Assembly: GCF_000219625.1 (NCBI RefSeq)
Contig: NC_018198.1
Coordinates: 345,214 to 409,213 of the forward strand
Origin: Zymoseptoria tritici IPO323
Taxonomy: Eukaryota > Ascomycota > Dothideomycetes > Mycosphaerellales > Mycosphaerellaceae
Length of the DNA: 64,000 nucleotides
Direction of reading: 5' to 3'
The notes under the pieces are model-generated. The model had not been told where the DNA came from. It ran no database searches and saw only the letters and a list, made by a program, of their open reading frames with translations. This document shows, in pieces, positions 1 to 10,400 of the stretch. Both the position numbers and the translations under genes were made by a program. Positions within the stretch are counted from its first letter, which is position 1. Each line of letters starts with the position of its first letter.

Positions 1-885
1 TTACGCGGCGTAATATTCTCGGACAAGGCGGCGTTGGCGGTATTGAGATTTGCTACAAGCGTTGCTGTACTTAGGCCCAAGTGCTTACCTTAGGCTATTT
101 GTCGTGATTGGAGAACAAAGGCAGCAGAGGAGGTCGCAGGTATGGGCAAGGAGTGTCTTACAGGGGAGGATTTTTCGTCCCGGGATGCTATCTTTGGAGT
201 ATAAGCGTAAGCCCTCACAATCATATAGTCCTCAACACTTGATGTCACAACGCTCTCGAAACACCAGCTTTTCCAGTCACCGCACACACCAATTTCGCAC
301 TTTTACCACCTACCACGCCCTCCAGTACCCTCACTACGACCTTCACGTTCCTCGGAAACGTTACAACCCTCATTAACGCGCGGTGCAAGCCCTCACAAAC
401 GAGAGAACGAAGGAGAAAGAGCTGGTGACAACGGAGGGCCGGTGAGGGCAGTGAGGGCTCTCACAACTGCGCGGCGAGCCTCAAAACACCTCAAATTCAC
501 GAACATTGGCCTATACCACGAACATGCACAATTTGAGCTTTTGCACTGCTCTTACATATGCTTTTGCGTCGCTCTCACCAATATCTTAGTGGTGAGGACG
601 CGACGCGGTATTTCATCACAGGGATCGGCACTTCAGCGGTGATTGCACGCAAGACCCTGCAAAGCCCGCCCAGTCAAGTACTACTGTGCTTTGTGTGCTT
701 CGTCATTTGGAGCTTGTGACGTCAGGATTTCAGTCTGATCCCCACTTTAAAACATTGTGGAGGCTTCTGTTACCCGGAATTTGGTGGCCTGAGGCTTCAA
801 ACGCGGGGGAGCCTTCGGAAGGTACTTGCGCAATTGACCACTCTCACGGTGAGATGAGTCGATTGCCTGTGTATTCAGTGATTCT
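1..885. other. No supportable gene
   Basis: Both strands hold only short overlapping frames (up to 108 codons) with no recognisable motif, splice pattern or repeat. The sequence is CpA-rich and not RIP-mutated. Its right end runs into a putative LTR terminus, so part of it could be an old LTR, but I could not find a matching 5' end. Confidence 0.5.
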
Positions 886-985
886 CAGCGAGCCAGTCAA
901 AGCGCTGGAAACTCTTTCATTTTCAGCTCTGTCTTCAGTCTCAGTCTTCTACACGAGGTGATTGGCACTGACCGGCAGCACTCAC
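886..985 (+). mobile_element. Putative LTR 3' end and primer-binding region of a degenerate LTR element
   Basis: A stretch containing CTCAGTCTTCTACACGA followed by TGATTGGCAC recurs almost unchanged at about 36,903-36,933. In both places a gag-like frame with the motif QQDARRW or EQDARRW follows downstream (200 and 570 bp away). An LTR would end at the TCTACA near base 953. The 5' end of the LTR and a second LTR copy were not found, so this rests on the paired occurrence and on context. Confidence 0.35.
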
Positions 986-1140
986 AACGCAGCACACAAA
1001 CCAAATACGACCGACCGACCGAACGACCTCTACACGCACGCCTCAGAGCACTGCATGAATGCCTCCGCGAGCACCCGCACGAAGGACATCGCAATCAACC
1101 GACAGATATTCCCGACTGCTGCAGACCGCCGACCTATACG

Positions 1141-1314
1141 ATGAACCTTCAGATCCGCCCTATCAACGGAGAGCAAGATGCGAGGAGATGGATACAGCTG
1201 TACAACCGGCAGCAGCAGCAGCACAATGTGAGCGCGGAGACGTGGATTGAGGAATTCGACTGGCTCATGGAGAGGCTGGCCAGCAGCAGCATCTCATTGG
1301 CCGAAGTTATGTAG
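1141..1314 (+). pseudogene. Gag-like N-terminal fragment
   Basis: The frame from the ATG at 1141 encodes 57 residues and stops at 1312. It contains an IRPINGEQDARRW stretch followed by a helix-rich segment with ETWIEEFDWLMERL. A related copy lies at 37,478-37,660 (PFIGQQDARRW, then a frameshift, then PETWD, a TAG, and EFDVLMA). An acidic/aromatic D-[AP]-R-R-W motif preceded by P-F/I-x-G is typical of the start of gag in fungal Ty3-like elements. Later gag parts are recognisable only as short out-of-frame pieces. It is a relic, not an expressed gene. Assignment to gag is inferred from motif and context. Confidence 0.5.
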
Positions 1315-2077
1315 TGGAACTGGTAACTTCGCATTCGAGGTTTTGAACACTACGACACGACAGCGACGACTGGCGGGCTCCGAAGAGACAAGCAATCGAA
1401 AGCTCGGAAGCAACGCAGGTGTGGCTCGGCAGGACAGGCTTGACGGCTGAGCTTGCAAACTTCTGGCGGACCGGCAGCAGGACTATATTCGGGAAGGAGC
1501 CGACAATAACACTCGAATCTACTGTTCAGAGAGAGTTCAAGCTTGCCAGCGACAGATCGACTACATTGAACGTATGCGCAAGGAAGATCTAGCAGCCCAT
1601 GCGCACGAGGACCTCCTTGAAGCTACCAAACTTCATCTCACCGGCTAGTTAATACCCCGAGAGTTAGAAGCGAGAGTCGCTGAGAACCACCGCAGCATGC
1701 ATCGCAACAGTATCAGTCGCAGAAGCCACTGTGTTCAATTCTCAAAGCGCCACGAAACGAGCACTACCGACACGACAGTCATCAGTGCTCCACGCTCGAT
1801 GTCAGCCACCTTTCACACGTCCACGATCGACTGCCTACGACTCCAGCTCAGCAGATACCCTCACCGAAACCGACCGCAAGAGCCGCAAAGCCTTTATCGA
1901 CCGCAGAGCCTTTACCGATCGCTCCACGACCGACCGCTCCACAATTGCCAGTGCGACCATCGACTGCACAGACAGCAGCAGCACCGAATACAGAAGAGCC
2001 AGCACTACCTTTGACAGCAGAACCAACCACTACAGAGCACGGGGATGTGCTACAGCAGAAACCTTTGGCGGAGGGAA

Positions 2078-2110
<33 letters not shown>

Positions 2111-2769
2111 CCGACAACATGACCGACACCGACTGCGAGACTGTACAACAGAAAGAGACAGCAAGCAGCACGAACGACTGCGACTCCGAGATCGACAGCG
2201 ATATTTCCACCGACAGCCAGACGACCAACACTGAAGAAGGGATTGAGCCGACCACACTTATCGCACGGATCACCTCACCACCACCATTACTACCACGAGA
2301 GCAACACCAGGAGCAAGAGCAGAAAGAGACAGATATCAAGAACAAGGACACCATCACTGCCATCAAGATCCTTCACATCAACGGATTACCAGCTTTCAAG
2401 ATCATTCACATCATCGGATCACCAGCCTTCAAGATCCTTCAGTACACCAACTCAATGCACGCTCGCGACCGCCAGTGTCAGCTTCCGCCTCCGTGGCCAC
2501 CACCGCTCCGACCACCACGGTACCGAAGAAGAATGAGACGCCTTTACCACTAGCGCACGCCCTCGTTAGCGCACACCACCACCAGCACACGCCTTTACCA
2601 CCGGGGACGGAACTCAGCCCAGAAGATCAAGTACGGGTGCAGTCTATCCTTAACCAGACGAGAACAGACCCTTTCCAGCTCTTGGCGGCGTGTACAGTCG
2701 AGGAACATTACACAGCCAGATGGGCACGACTAGACGAGATTCAGACATCTCTGCCAGCTTCGTCTAGTA
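1315..2769. other. Degenerate low-complexity TE sequence
   Basis: Several frames of 60-200 codons overlap, rich in Thr, Ser, Arg, Pro and Gln, with no domain I recognise. A GA microsatellite lies inside. The stretch around 2,190-2,330 is repeated in diverged form at about 13,540-13,650 (both contain GACAGCGATATTTCCACCGA and, further on, GAGAGCAACACCA), so at least part of it belongs to a dispersed repeat family. Confidence 0.45.
2084..2110. repeat. (GA)n microsatellite
   Basis: An uninterrupted run of about 13 GA dinucleotides. On the plus strand it encodes an Arg-Glu or Glu-Arg run in two overlapping frames, which inflates apparent ORF length here. Confidence 0.95.
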
Positions 2770-3010
2770 GCGCATGCGCTGAAGCTGGCAGAGGAGGCCG
2801 AGAAGGCCGCGGCAGCGTTGAAGGCGGGAGATGCAGTGTTGGTCAGACGGTTACAGCAGGACCAGGAGCATGGCCACAAGTTCGAAGTCAAATACAATGG
2901 ACCATACTTCTGGAAAAGATCACCTCATCGGGCCAGGCAGGAATCGTGAAGTCAATGCACGGCGACTCTTCATTCCAGACTTCGAGGGCAGATGGAAGAA
3001 GACAGTCGAA
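2770..3010 (+). pseudogene. Ty3-type integrase C-terminal (GPY/F) fragment
   Basis: One frame (from about 2,770) reads a Lys/Ala/Glu-rich helix, then GDAVLVRRL, then KFEVKYNGPYFW. That is the beta-barrel with the GPY/F motif that closes the integrase of Ty3/gypsy-like polyproteins. Near 2,915 the reading frame must slip by one base to continue as KITSSGQAGIV, and again to reach a REVNARRL-like strand. With two frameshifts in 100 bp it is a relic. No integrase core or zinc finger was recognised upstream. In elements of this type a chromodomain or a long tail often follows, and here a Pro-rich frame does. Confidence 0.6.
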
Positions 3011-3528
3011 GCCGACCGCGCGATACAACTCAAGCTGAGAGGAGAGGGCAATTTCAAGAAGCATAACAAAGAGCGAGGGGCACAAGGCCTGCTAGGACCA
3101 CCTATCCTAGACCGCCGCAACCACCTTGCTATCGACGACCCTAATGGGCAAGATCGTAAAGAGGAGAGTGATGGTGAGCCTGATCCGATTGAACAGCCTG
3201 CGCGATCGCATGATGTTACACCAGATCGTACCACGCAGCGAATTAGGCGTCGGCCTGTACGCAGCCTCTTCTACCAATCGCCTGGTCGTCGACGAGAGCT
3301 CGGTCGCAGTCCGAGCAGGGAATTGCGTGGGCAGCGTGGGAGGAGAATCGCCTCTCTCCCGGGTCTAAACAGCCCAACCGATCAGCGCAGTAGAAGCAGA
3401 GGAGGAGAGGAGGAGAGGAGGACGAGGACGAGGACGAGGAAGACATTCAGCTTGATGACAAGGAGGGAGACATTCAGGTTGATGGAAAGGAGAAAGACGT
3501 TCAGATTGATGACAACGATGAAGACCCG

Positions 3529-4719
3529 ATGGACATTGACCAACAGCCTTTGCGCGGCTCCAAGAAGCGCAATCGTGGTGTAGGGAGCGGAATGGGAGCG
3601 CAACTCGCGCAAGATGTTACCAGGAGCACAACCACACGTGCGAGAGCAAACATGGGCAGTGGGAGGAGATCGCAGCGACGAGCTGTTAAGCTTCGATCCC
3701 CTGCAGACGATCCTACCGAAATTGCCGATGATACCGAAGGCTCTCGCCCTGCTGGTCTCCTTACCGGTGCGCAGCAACACCTCACCGCCGTCGGCAGCAC
3801 TCGACCAGGGAGTGTCCAATCGTCCGCGAAGCTCCCGCGTGCAGCAGATGCGACTTCCGACAGCGGTCTCCGAACCACTGGCGAAATCGTCCGGTTCCCC
3901 GATCTCGGCCAAACTCCCCCAGAAATCACCCAGCCACCTTCGCAGCCTGCTGCAGATGCTCCGTCTGGTCACGCCAACGATGCTCAAGATCGCTACCTTG
4001 AGCTAATCGCCGATAATCCTCAATCCACCTCCACGGCCGCTGGGTCTTAGCTAGCTTCCGCGGCAATCGGCAACAATCAGCCCTAGCAGCCTCCGCAAAT
4101 TATCTATTAGCCTGCGCAAATCGCCCCTGACCCTCAACCTACCGCTGTTACTATTGGTCCTCCGTCAGCTCCCGCCGCAATCGACAATACTCAATCTTAG
4201 CATCCTGCACAAATCGCCCCTGACCCTCAACCTACCGCTGTTACTATTGGTCGTCCACAGCCTACCAACATCGCCGCTGGTCCTCAACCAGCTCCCGCCG
4301 CAATCGGCACCAACGCTCCTGGACCTGTATCTGGATAGCGCGAGTTCGTCGAACTGGATGACTCTCCTAAGCCAGAACTGCCACCGCCACTACCCCCCGT
4401 TCTATGCGTTTACGATCTCACCAAGAACCGTCATGTCAAGGCGAAGTTCATGGGCAGCGAACACCGCAAGACCTTGTTCCTCGACAGAGTCAAATTGCAG
4501 TTCCCTAACAAGTCGGCTCCGGGACCCCGCGATACGTTCACCGTGGCGGAAACTACTGCCGGAAGCCAGTACCTGCTCAAGAACCCGACTCCTCATACAG
4601 GAGGACCATTGTCCCTCGGTGACGTAGACACTATACTCCGCACAAACTCTCACGATGTTGCAATACCAACAGGCAGACTTCCAGACCTAGCTCGACCGGA
4701 CCAAAACTTTCCTTTCTGA
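3529..4719 (+). pseudogene. Pro/Gln/Ala-rich ORF with five CAG-to-TAG-type stops
   Basis: One frame stays readable for about 397 codons from the ATG at 3529 and is broken only by TAG codons at 4048, 4084, 4108, 4198 and 4336, all where Gln would fit the surrounding Gln/Pro composition. Residues ~1-170 are basic and Ser/Pro-rich. The middle holds a 31-residue direct repeat. The end (from ~4,340) is more globular, with the motifs PPLPPVLCVYDLTKNRHVKA and KTLFLDRVKLQFPNK. It follows an integrase C-terminus and precedes another unknown frame, so it is probably a downstream ORF or pol tail of the same relic element. I do not recognise the family. The stop pattern fits C-to-T mutation at CpA (mild RIP). 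Confidence 0.5.
4117..4253 (+). repeat. 93 bp in-frame direct repeat
   Basis: A 43 bp segment beginning CAAATCGCCCCTGACC at 4117 recurs without change at 4210. The spacing is 93 bp, or 31 codons, so it adds a 31-residue Pro/Gln/Ala repeat to the surrounding frame without shifting it. Confidence 0.85.
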
Positions 4720-4750
4720 CGAAGGTAACCGCAAGCCCCGAAAGATCCTG

Positions 4751-6144
4751 ATGCAGTTATGCTTTCACGATATTGAGATGAAGGCTTACCAGGACAACGG
4801 TACCGACTCCCGCATAAGGAAAAGCGAGAACATTGTGTTGATGAAGTTGTACGACGCCTTCAAGACGGACGAAGATGCCAACAACGTCCGCGCGGCCAAG
4901 CGTTTCTGGAACTACCTCTACAAGTTGCGCACTAACGATCACTTTGCTCTGATCTTGCTCTGCAGTAAAGATCTTGCGCGGTTGATCACGCGGAATTTAT
5001 TCCAGATCGGACATGCCATTGCATTGGATGCCGTGTTTCGGCGGACTTATGTCATGATCATGGACCGCAAGATCGATGAGAACCTGTCGATATCGCTACC
5101 GTCGATTACACATTCCTCTTGCGTTGGCAGAGGATGGCCGTTGGCAACTATTCCGACTACGCGAACCTGCCATTCGTGAGTGGCTACCTTCCTCATCTCA
5201 ACAGGTACAAGACACATGTCAACGCGTTGGCAAATGTCCACCCGGAGCACGTCTCTTGGATTCCGCACCTGCTCGCTATCGATCCGTTCCATTTCGCAGT
5301 GGCAGCCATGACGAGCGCTCAGGTCTCCGCGAAGAACGTCACCGCTGGAACCCAGTCCACGCCAACACTTGGCATCAATGAGAGCGTCATCCATCGAGAC
5401 ACGATCCTTGCTTTGTTTCGACGGGACCCAGACCGATGATTCATGGCCATGGCGCTATATCTCCTCTTTGAGGTCTTCCCAATTCGCCGCATCTTCGAGA
5501 AGGTCGATTTTCATGCCGTGGAGTGGCAGTCAAACACAGCGGACCCGCAAGACGGGAAGTCTGAAGATGCGTTGCAGTTCTTGGAAGAGATGACACTCGC
5601 TGTGCGAGTCCTCATTCTACCATGCGTATGAGGTCATCTTCGGTGTTCGATTCGATTCGGAGTGGAAGGGAAACCCGGCCTCCATCGTCGACAAATTGAC
5701 CCAGTCGTTCGATGACATCCTCCGGATGGACGAAGACGACCTCCCGGATGCTGGCAACGATTACTTCCGCGTCGAGTGGGAGCGCCATGCCGCAGAAGCC
5801 AAGTACCCGCAGCGTATGTGGCATGTTGTTTAAACCAGATAATACGACTGCTCCGCTAACAGGGCTCAAGCTGATAGCCAGGGGCTCGGCCGCCATGGAC
5901 CTTTCGCGGATAATCTCAGCCAACAGGCACCGGATCGCGGTGGCACCGGATTTCCTGGTGCTCAACATCGTTTGAAGGGATGGAACATGCAAGATCATTC
6001 TGCTACCAGACCTGCGAGTTTCCCTTAATGCCATCGGGACGATCAGTCAATACGCCGAAGCTAACGAGGCTTTCTACACCTGCCTTGACACCGAGACCCA
6101 CAATTGGATGGCACGACGGACTGGATATGGGAGCCCAACGCCAA
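4751..6144 (+). pseudogene. Unrecognised ORF with a probable intron and frameshifts
   Basis: The readable path starts near 4751 (LCFHDIEMKAYQDNG...), shifts frame near 5,100, and continues as a 106-codon frame from 5119 (ANLPFVSGYLPHLNRYKTH...). It then passes a TGA at 5437, runs on as HAVEWQSNTADPQDG and after another shift as VIFGVRFDSEWKG. At 5814 a GTATGT donor, a GCTAAC branch-like site at 5855 and an AG at 5876-5877 define a 64 bp fungal-type intron. Splicing it joins AEAKYPQ to RGSAAMDLSRII in frame. After one more shift LPDLRVSLNAIGTISQYAE follows, ending at a TGA at 6142-6144. The composition is that of a soluble globular protein. It lies behind an integrase C-terminus. The family is unknown, and the several frameshifts are either decay or uncorrected sequence errors. 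Confidence 0.45.
5814..5877 (+). other. Probable 64 bp spliceosomal intron
   Basis: GTATGT at 5814, GCTAAC at 5855-5860 and AG at 5876-5877, the classical short-intron signals of filamentous ascomycetes with a normal branch-to-acceptor distance. Removal restores one continuous frame across the junction. An AG immediately after the branch site (5861-5862) would be too close for use. Confidence 0.45.
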
Positions 6145-6758
6145 CAGTGGCACATTGACACGGCAGGTAGCAGCATAGCAATCTGACTCATTCTGTCCCT
6201 CGTATCCTGTCTTTGGCACTGACTGACAGCGACCATCCTCGTGACGATATACGTTGATACCGCCTCGCTGACCGCGCGAGCTCATCGCTCGATTAGACGA
6301 GCCAACTCTCGATGCACATACTGGCTTTGTTCAAGACTACGGAAACACTACAGTGGAAGCAAAGATCAAGATCATTTGGGCGCAGGCATGCGGCTCTATT
6401 AGTACGCTCGAAGAGCGTGAGATAATCGAGAGTCAGGCCAAGGAGCTGCTCGACGCCTTGCTGTGCAGGGAGTGGGCGCATACCAGGGATGCCATACATG
6501 GAGCTCTTTGCTGATATGAAAGGGAAGGAGATGCAAACATTCGCTGACATGGACCAGCGCCCACCTCCGGATATGCTGTACCCTCCTTGATGCGTCTCTT
6601 GCATTAGGCTGCGATTTCAGTCTTGCTCGCGCAAGCGATGTGACTCTAATCCAGCCGGGATTACAGTCTTGCAATGTGCGAGGGCATCTGTCGTTCGTCG
6701 CATCGGTTCGGAGCCTGTTGTCGAGACGTTCAGTTGGGCTGTCGCGGCTATCGAGGGT
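6145..6758. other. No supportable gene
   Basis: A plus-strand frame at about 6,290-6,500 reads as a charged helical segment (EPTLDAHTGFVQDYGN, then EEREIIESQAKELLDALL) and could be a further piece of the preceding relic, but it has no start, stop or family. Nothing else is visible. Confidence 0.35.
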
Positions 6759-7433
6759 TCACGACCGTTGTGGTAATGTCACAAAGGCGAGGAGATGTTC
6801 AAACGAGACTGATGCCCCGGGCATGCCGCGGTCCTTGGCCATAGCCGGGAGCTGCTTGACCAAATGAGCTCTACCAGCAGGCTTGAGGTTTTGGTCGGTG
6901 TGCTCGTTTATCTCAATCCTCCGCTTCCATTCGTTCATCAAATGCAGCTCCATGGCTTTCGTCCATAGCACCGGTGGTGCACGTGTGCCCTTGTTGACAG
7001 CAGCGGAATTCGTGTTGGTGGTTTGGCTGAGCAATGAGGACTCGTATATAGCCTGAGAGGCAGTGTCCTTGAACTGAGGGTCGACGTTGTCGTCGTCAAA
7101 GGACTCGAAGGGCTCGAAGGGCTGAGACTGGCTCTGAGACTGGCTCTGGAAGGGCTCCGGTTGTTGACTCTGGTGGTGATATAGACCGGTATTCGGATCG
7201 GGGATGTCGTATTGTGAGGTCATCTTGGTGAGGCCGTAGAATGGTGGGATCTTGAGGGATGAAGACGAGTGGTACGCCAAACGAAAGCGCTTGATGGGTT
7301 CTTGAATTGTGGCATGGCGCAGGTTATGATATAGATCGTGGTGGTGGTTCTTTGATGGTGTCGAGAGAATACGAGAGCCTACACCCGCCGAGGAGCGGCC
7401 GGACCCGCTTTTGAGTGCAATATTCGACATCAA
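6759..7433 (-). CDS. Myb/SANT-like domain ORF, probably truncated
   Basis: The frame is open for 224 codons. The in-frame Met at 7223 (MTSQYDIPDPNTG) is a better start than the first one, because the residues before it are low complexity. Residues ~85-115 of the long frame are Gln/Ser/Pro/Phe-rich with a short FQSQSQSQSQ repeat. Residues ~153-196 read LWTKAMELHLMNEWKRRIE and a Lys/Leu helix, which resembles the first half of the Myb/SANT-like DNA-binding fold common in fungal transposon-derived proteins. The second half is missing: the sequence after AGRAHLVKQL turns into unrelated residues, suggesting a frameshift near 6,840. A DNA-binding role is inferred from the partial domain only. Confidence 0.4.
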   Translation of the reverse strand: MMSNIALKSGSGRSSAGVGSRILSTPSKNHHHDLYHNLRHATIQEPIKRFRLAYHSSSSLKIPPFYGLTKMTSQYDIPDPNTGLYHHQSQQPEPFQSQSQSQSQPFEPFESFDDDNVDPQFKDTASQAIYESSLLSQTTNTNSAAVNKGTRAPPVLWTKAMELHLMNEWKRRIEINEHTDQNLKPAGRAHLVKQLPAMAKDRGMPGASVSFEHLLAFVTLPQRS

Positions 7434-10400
7434 TTCGAGCTGTCACATTCATCGAACAACAACACCATCGGGTCAACGCATCCTCTCTCCTTTGAAAGGG
7501 AAGAAACGCGACACTCACCATCACCATCACCACGAACCTTCGACATCTTCAACGCCCACGAACACAATCCACTCGGCGGCGGATCACGGGACGGGGTAGA
7601 CCTCGTCCGACGGGCAGACTGTGGGTGATGTGAAAGAGCTGGAGAAGGGCGATACAATTGCGAGCAGAGAATTGCGCCGAGCTGGATGGTGCAATACCGC
7701 GTTGGTGAAGATGGCGGGTATGTGTGTCTTCAGCTGTCGATTTCGACCCGGGCAATCAACATACAAGAGTTGGAGTTGGTAGGGTTGAGGCAGATGATCA
7801 AGAGGTTATCGTCGGAGCCACGGATGGAGAGCGAGGAGGAAGATGCATTTCCTACTGGTCTGGAGAGAGGACGCAAGACCTTGACGTCGATATCATGCTC
7901 AGGATGAGTTCAGATGGCGATACTCTTTCACGGGTGCTTCCTCTTAGACCGCAGCCACAAGAGAACACGACGGCGACAAGATGCCATTGTTACGAGCAGT
8001 CCTTGTCGATCGCACACACCGCAAAGCCATCGCATCGATGGTCTGGATTCAAGACTGCATCTGCCGTGATCACGATCAAGCCATATTCACCGCCGGCTAC
8101 ATCTCAACGACGGAGGAACACTGCCGATCACTCATTACTTATGCCTCATGCCTCGTCCCTCCCCGACGCCACGATTACCCTCCATGAGCAAAGCTGGTAC
8201 ATCTTCATCGAGATCGCGATTACTGGGGAGTCCCAGGCCGGCGAGTGCCCCAGTAACGTCAAGTTGGAAGGGAGAACTCTCGACAACCCACTCGGGAGAC
8301 TTGACCAGGAGGAAAAAGAAGGAGATAGAGGCGGAGGTGTGGGCGTAGATGGAGGCGGAGGTTGAGACATGGAAGTATGCTGGGATTTGGGCAGAACAGC
8401 ACAAGCAGGAGATAATGGGGAGAGAGAGGTGGCGAGGCAACACAAGACGAAGGAGCTCAAGGAGATTAATGATTTCGAGGGAATTGCGGAGGTGAGGTGA
8501 AGGAGTTCTGAGCGGCGCTGGCCAGCCATGATGAGAAAGAAGCAGATAAGAATGATGAAGTCCCTCGGACCTACCCAGACTGCGGTCGATTCAGACAATG
8601 GACATTGTTCCACTGCCACCCTTACGCCGGCATTCGATCTCGTCACAGCCGACGCCAACACCTTCCGCAACACCTGTATCCCGAGCTACGATAGCATACT
8701 GAGCAAAGGCGACATCCCGATGACAAGGCAAGAACACCACAATCGGCGCCCAACAAGTTATTCGAGGAGAGTTAGCAGGTCCGTGTTCATTTTCCAAGGA
8801 AGGCTTTTTTGCTACTATTGCTCATCCAACCCAAACGACACGCCAAAGTCTCGACAATTGTTGTGCTCTCTTCACAGTTTTGAGATATTGCAAGAATGTT
8901 CCACTACAACGAGCTCACTCACTATCGCTTCTGGTAACCCACCCAAGACTTGGACATCTGCACGCTTCCCAAGGCTGCTCCTTATACAGGGAGAGCCTTC
9001 TCTAACGAGAAAGGCGCCTTCTTTGGTAACAAGAAGCCCGCATCACCGAAGGAAAGGGAGCGCTTCGCTCATCGCTGCCAGGCATATAAAAGTGCAGACC
9101 CATTAGCAGAGCGCCCTCGCCACCAACGGCACAGCTTGGCTGGAGAAGAGGAGGAGGAGCGGAGACATCATTCACGTTGAGAGCCAGCCTCAGTGATACA
9201 TCGATCTCGAGAGTCGGAGTCCTCGCCGCCATGGTCCTCCTAGATCTAGAGCCCTCGTCATCGACATCGCTCATATCCAAGCACAATCGGATGCAATCTG
9301 ATGCCGAAGAGTATCGCGATTCCAGCCATACTCAGAATTCGGCGCTGTCGCAGACCCACGGGACTCACGACCAAGCACGACCACCGTTACATGGATGAAG
9401 CTGTTGTTTTGTTACGCGAGCTAACCACCCGGGGTCTTGTCTCTGATACCGATTGGCGCCAAGTATGCCTCTTCGCACCCCTCAACCTGTCAATCAAGCT
9501 TGATGCGGCTTAGATTATTACGGGTCGAACTACTATTCCTCCCGCTCGCTGCTTTACATATCCGAGTTTTGGACATGCCACCGATCCTTCTGATTGTTGC
9601 CTCAACCCGTCACAGTGCGAGTGTGTTGCAGAACATGGTCTTCTTCTGCGGGTGTAGGAAGTCGGACGCCGATATCGAGCTTCCGACCTCATCTAATACA
9701 AGAATACCGATCGCAGAAGGGCTGAAAAGCACAATCGATCCCGACACCGTTTCACTAACTGACTGTCGAGGGAATGGCGGGATTTGTGTACAATAGAAGG
9801 ACTGCCGATCGCATATGCGACGAGGCAATCCTCTCCCCAAACTTTGCCCTGCATTCGGATTTACGCCGCAATCCGTCGGACATGCCTCGACGTTCGCAAC
9901 ATCAACCACGATCGCAACATCAACCAACGAACAGTGACGGCATTTCAGACCAACCGGTGCCCATCAATCTCAAATTTACAAGGACCGATTCCGCTACACC
10001 AGACCAGTATACGTGTCGATCGGCGCCACGAATCCGATCCTACCCCGATCTCTTGATGGCGACGCTTTCCGGAAATGGATGATGCGATTCGATCCCTCGA
10101 CCTACCGCGGAGAAGCACACAAGTTTTACTACTGGACTGGTACGAGGAAGAGCAGATAGTGGATCAATCGTTTTGCGACTTGCGGCACAACGCAACTTGC
10201 AGGATCGCGCAGAAGAACTGGGGCGATGAATGTTAGAGAGAACAAGCAAGCCGAAGCTCTCCTCGAAGGCGAACTACGCCCAGAAAATGTGGCAAGCGGT
10301 GGACACTCGAGCAGGGTGGAGATGGAGAGGAGTGGGCAATAGGATATCGGTCGGCTTGGTCCAAACGCAAGGACGATAAAGAAGATGCAACGAGTTACAG

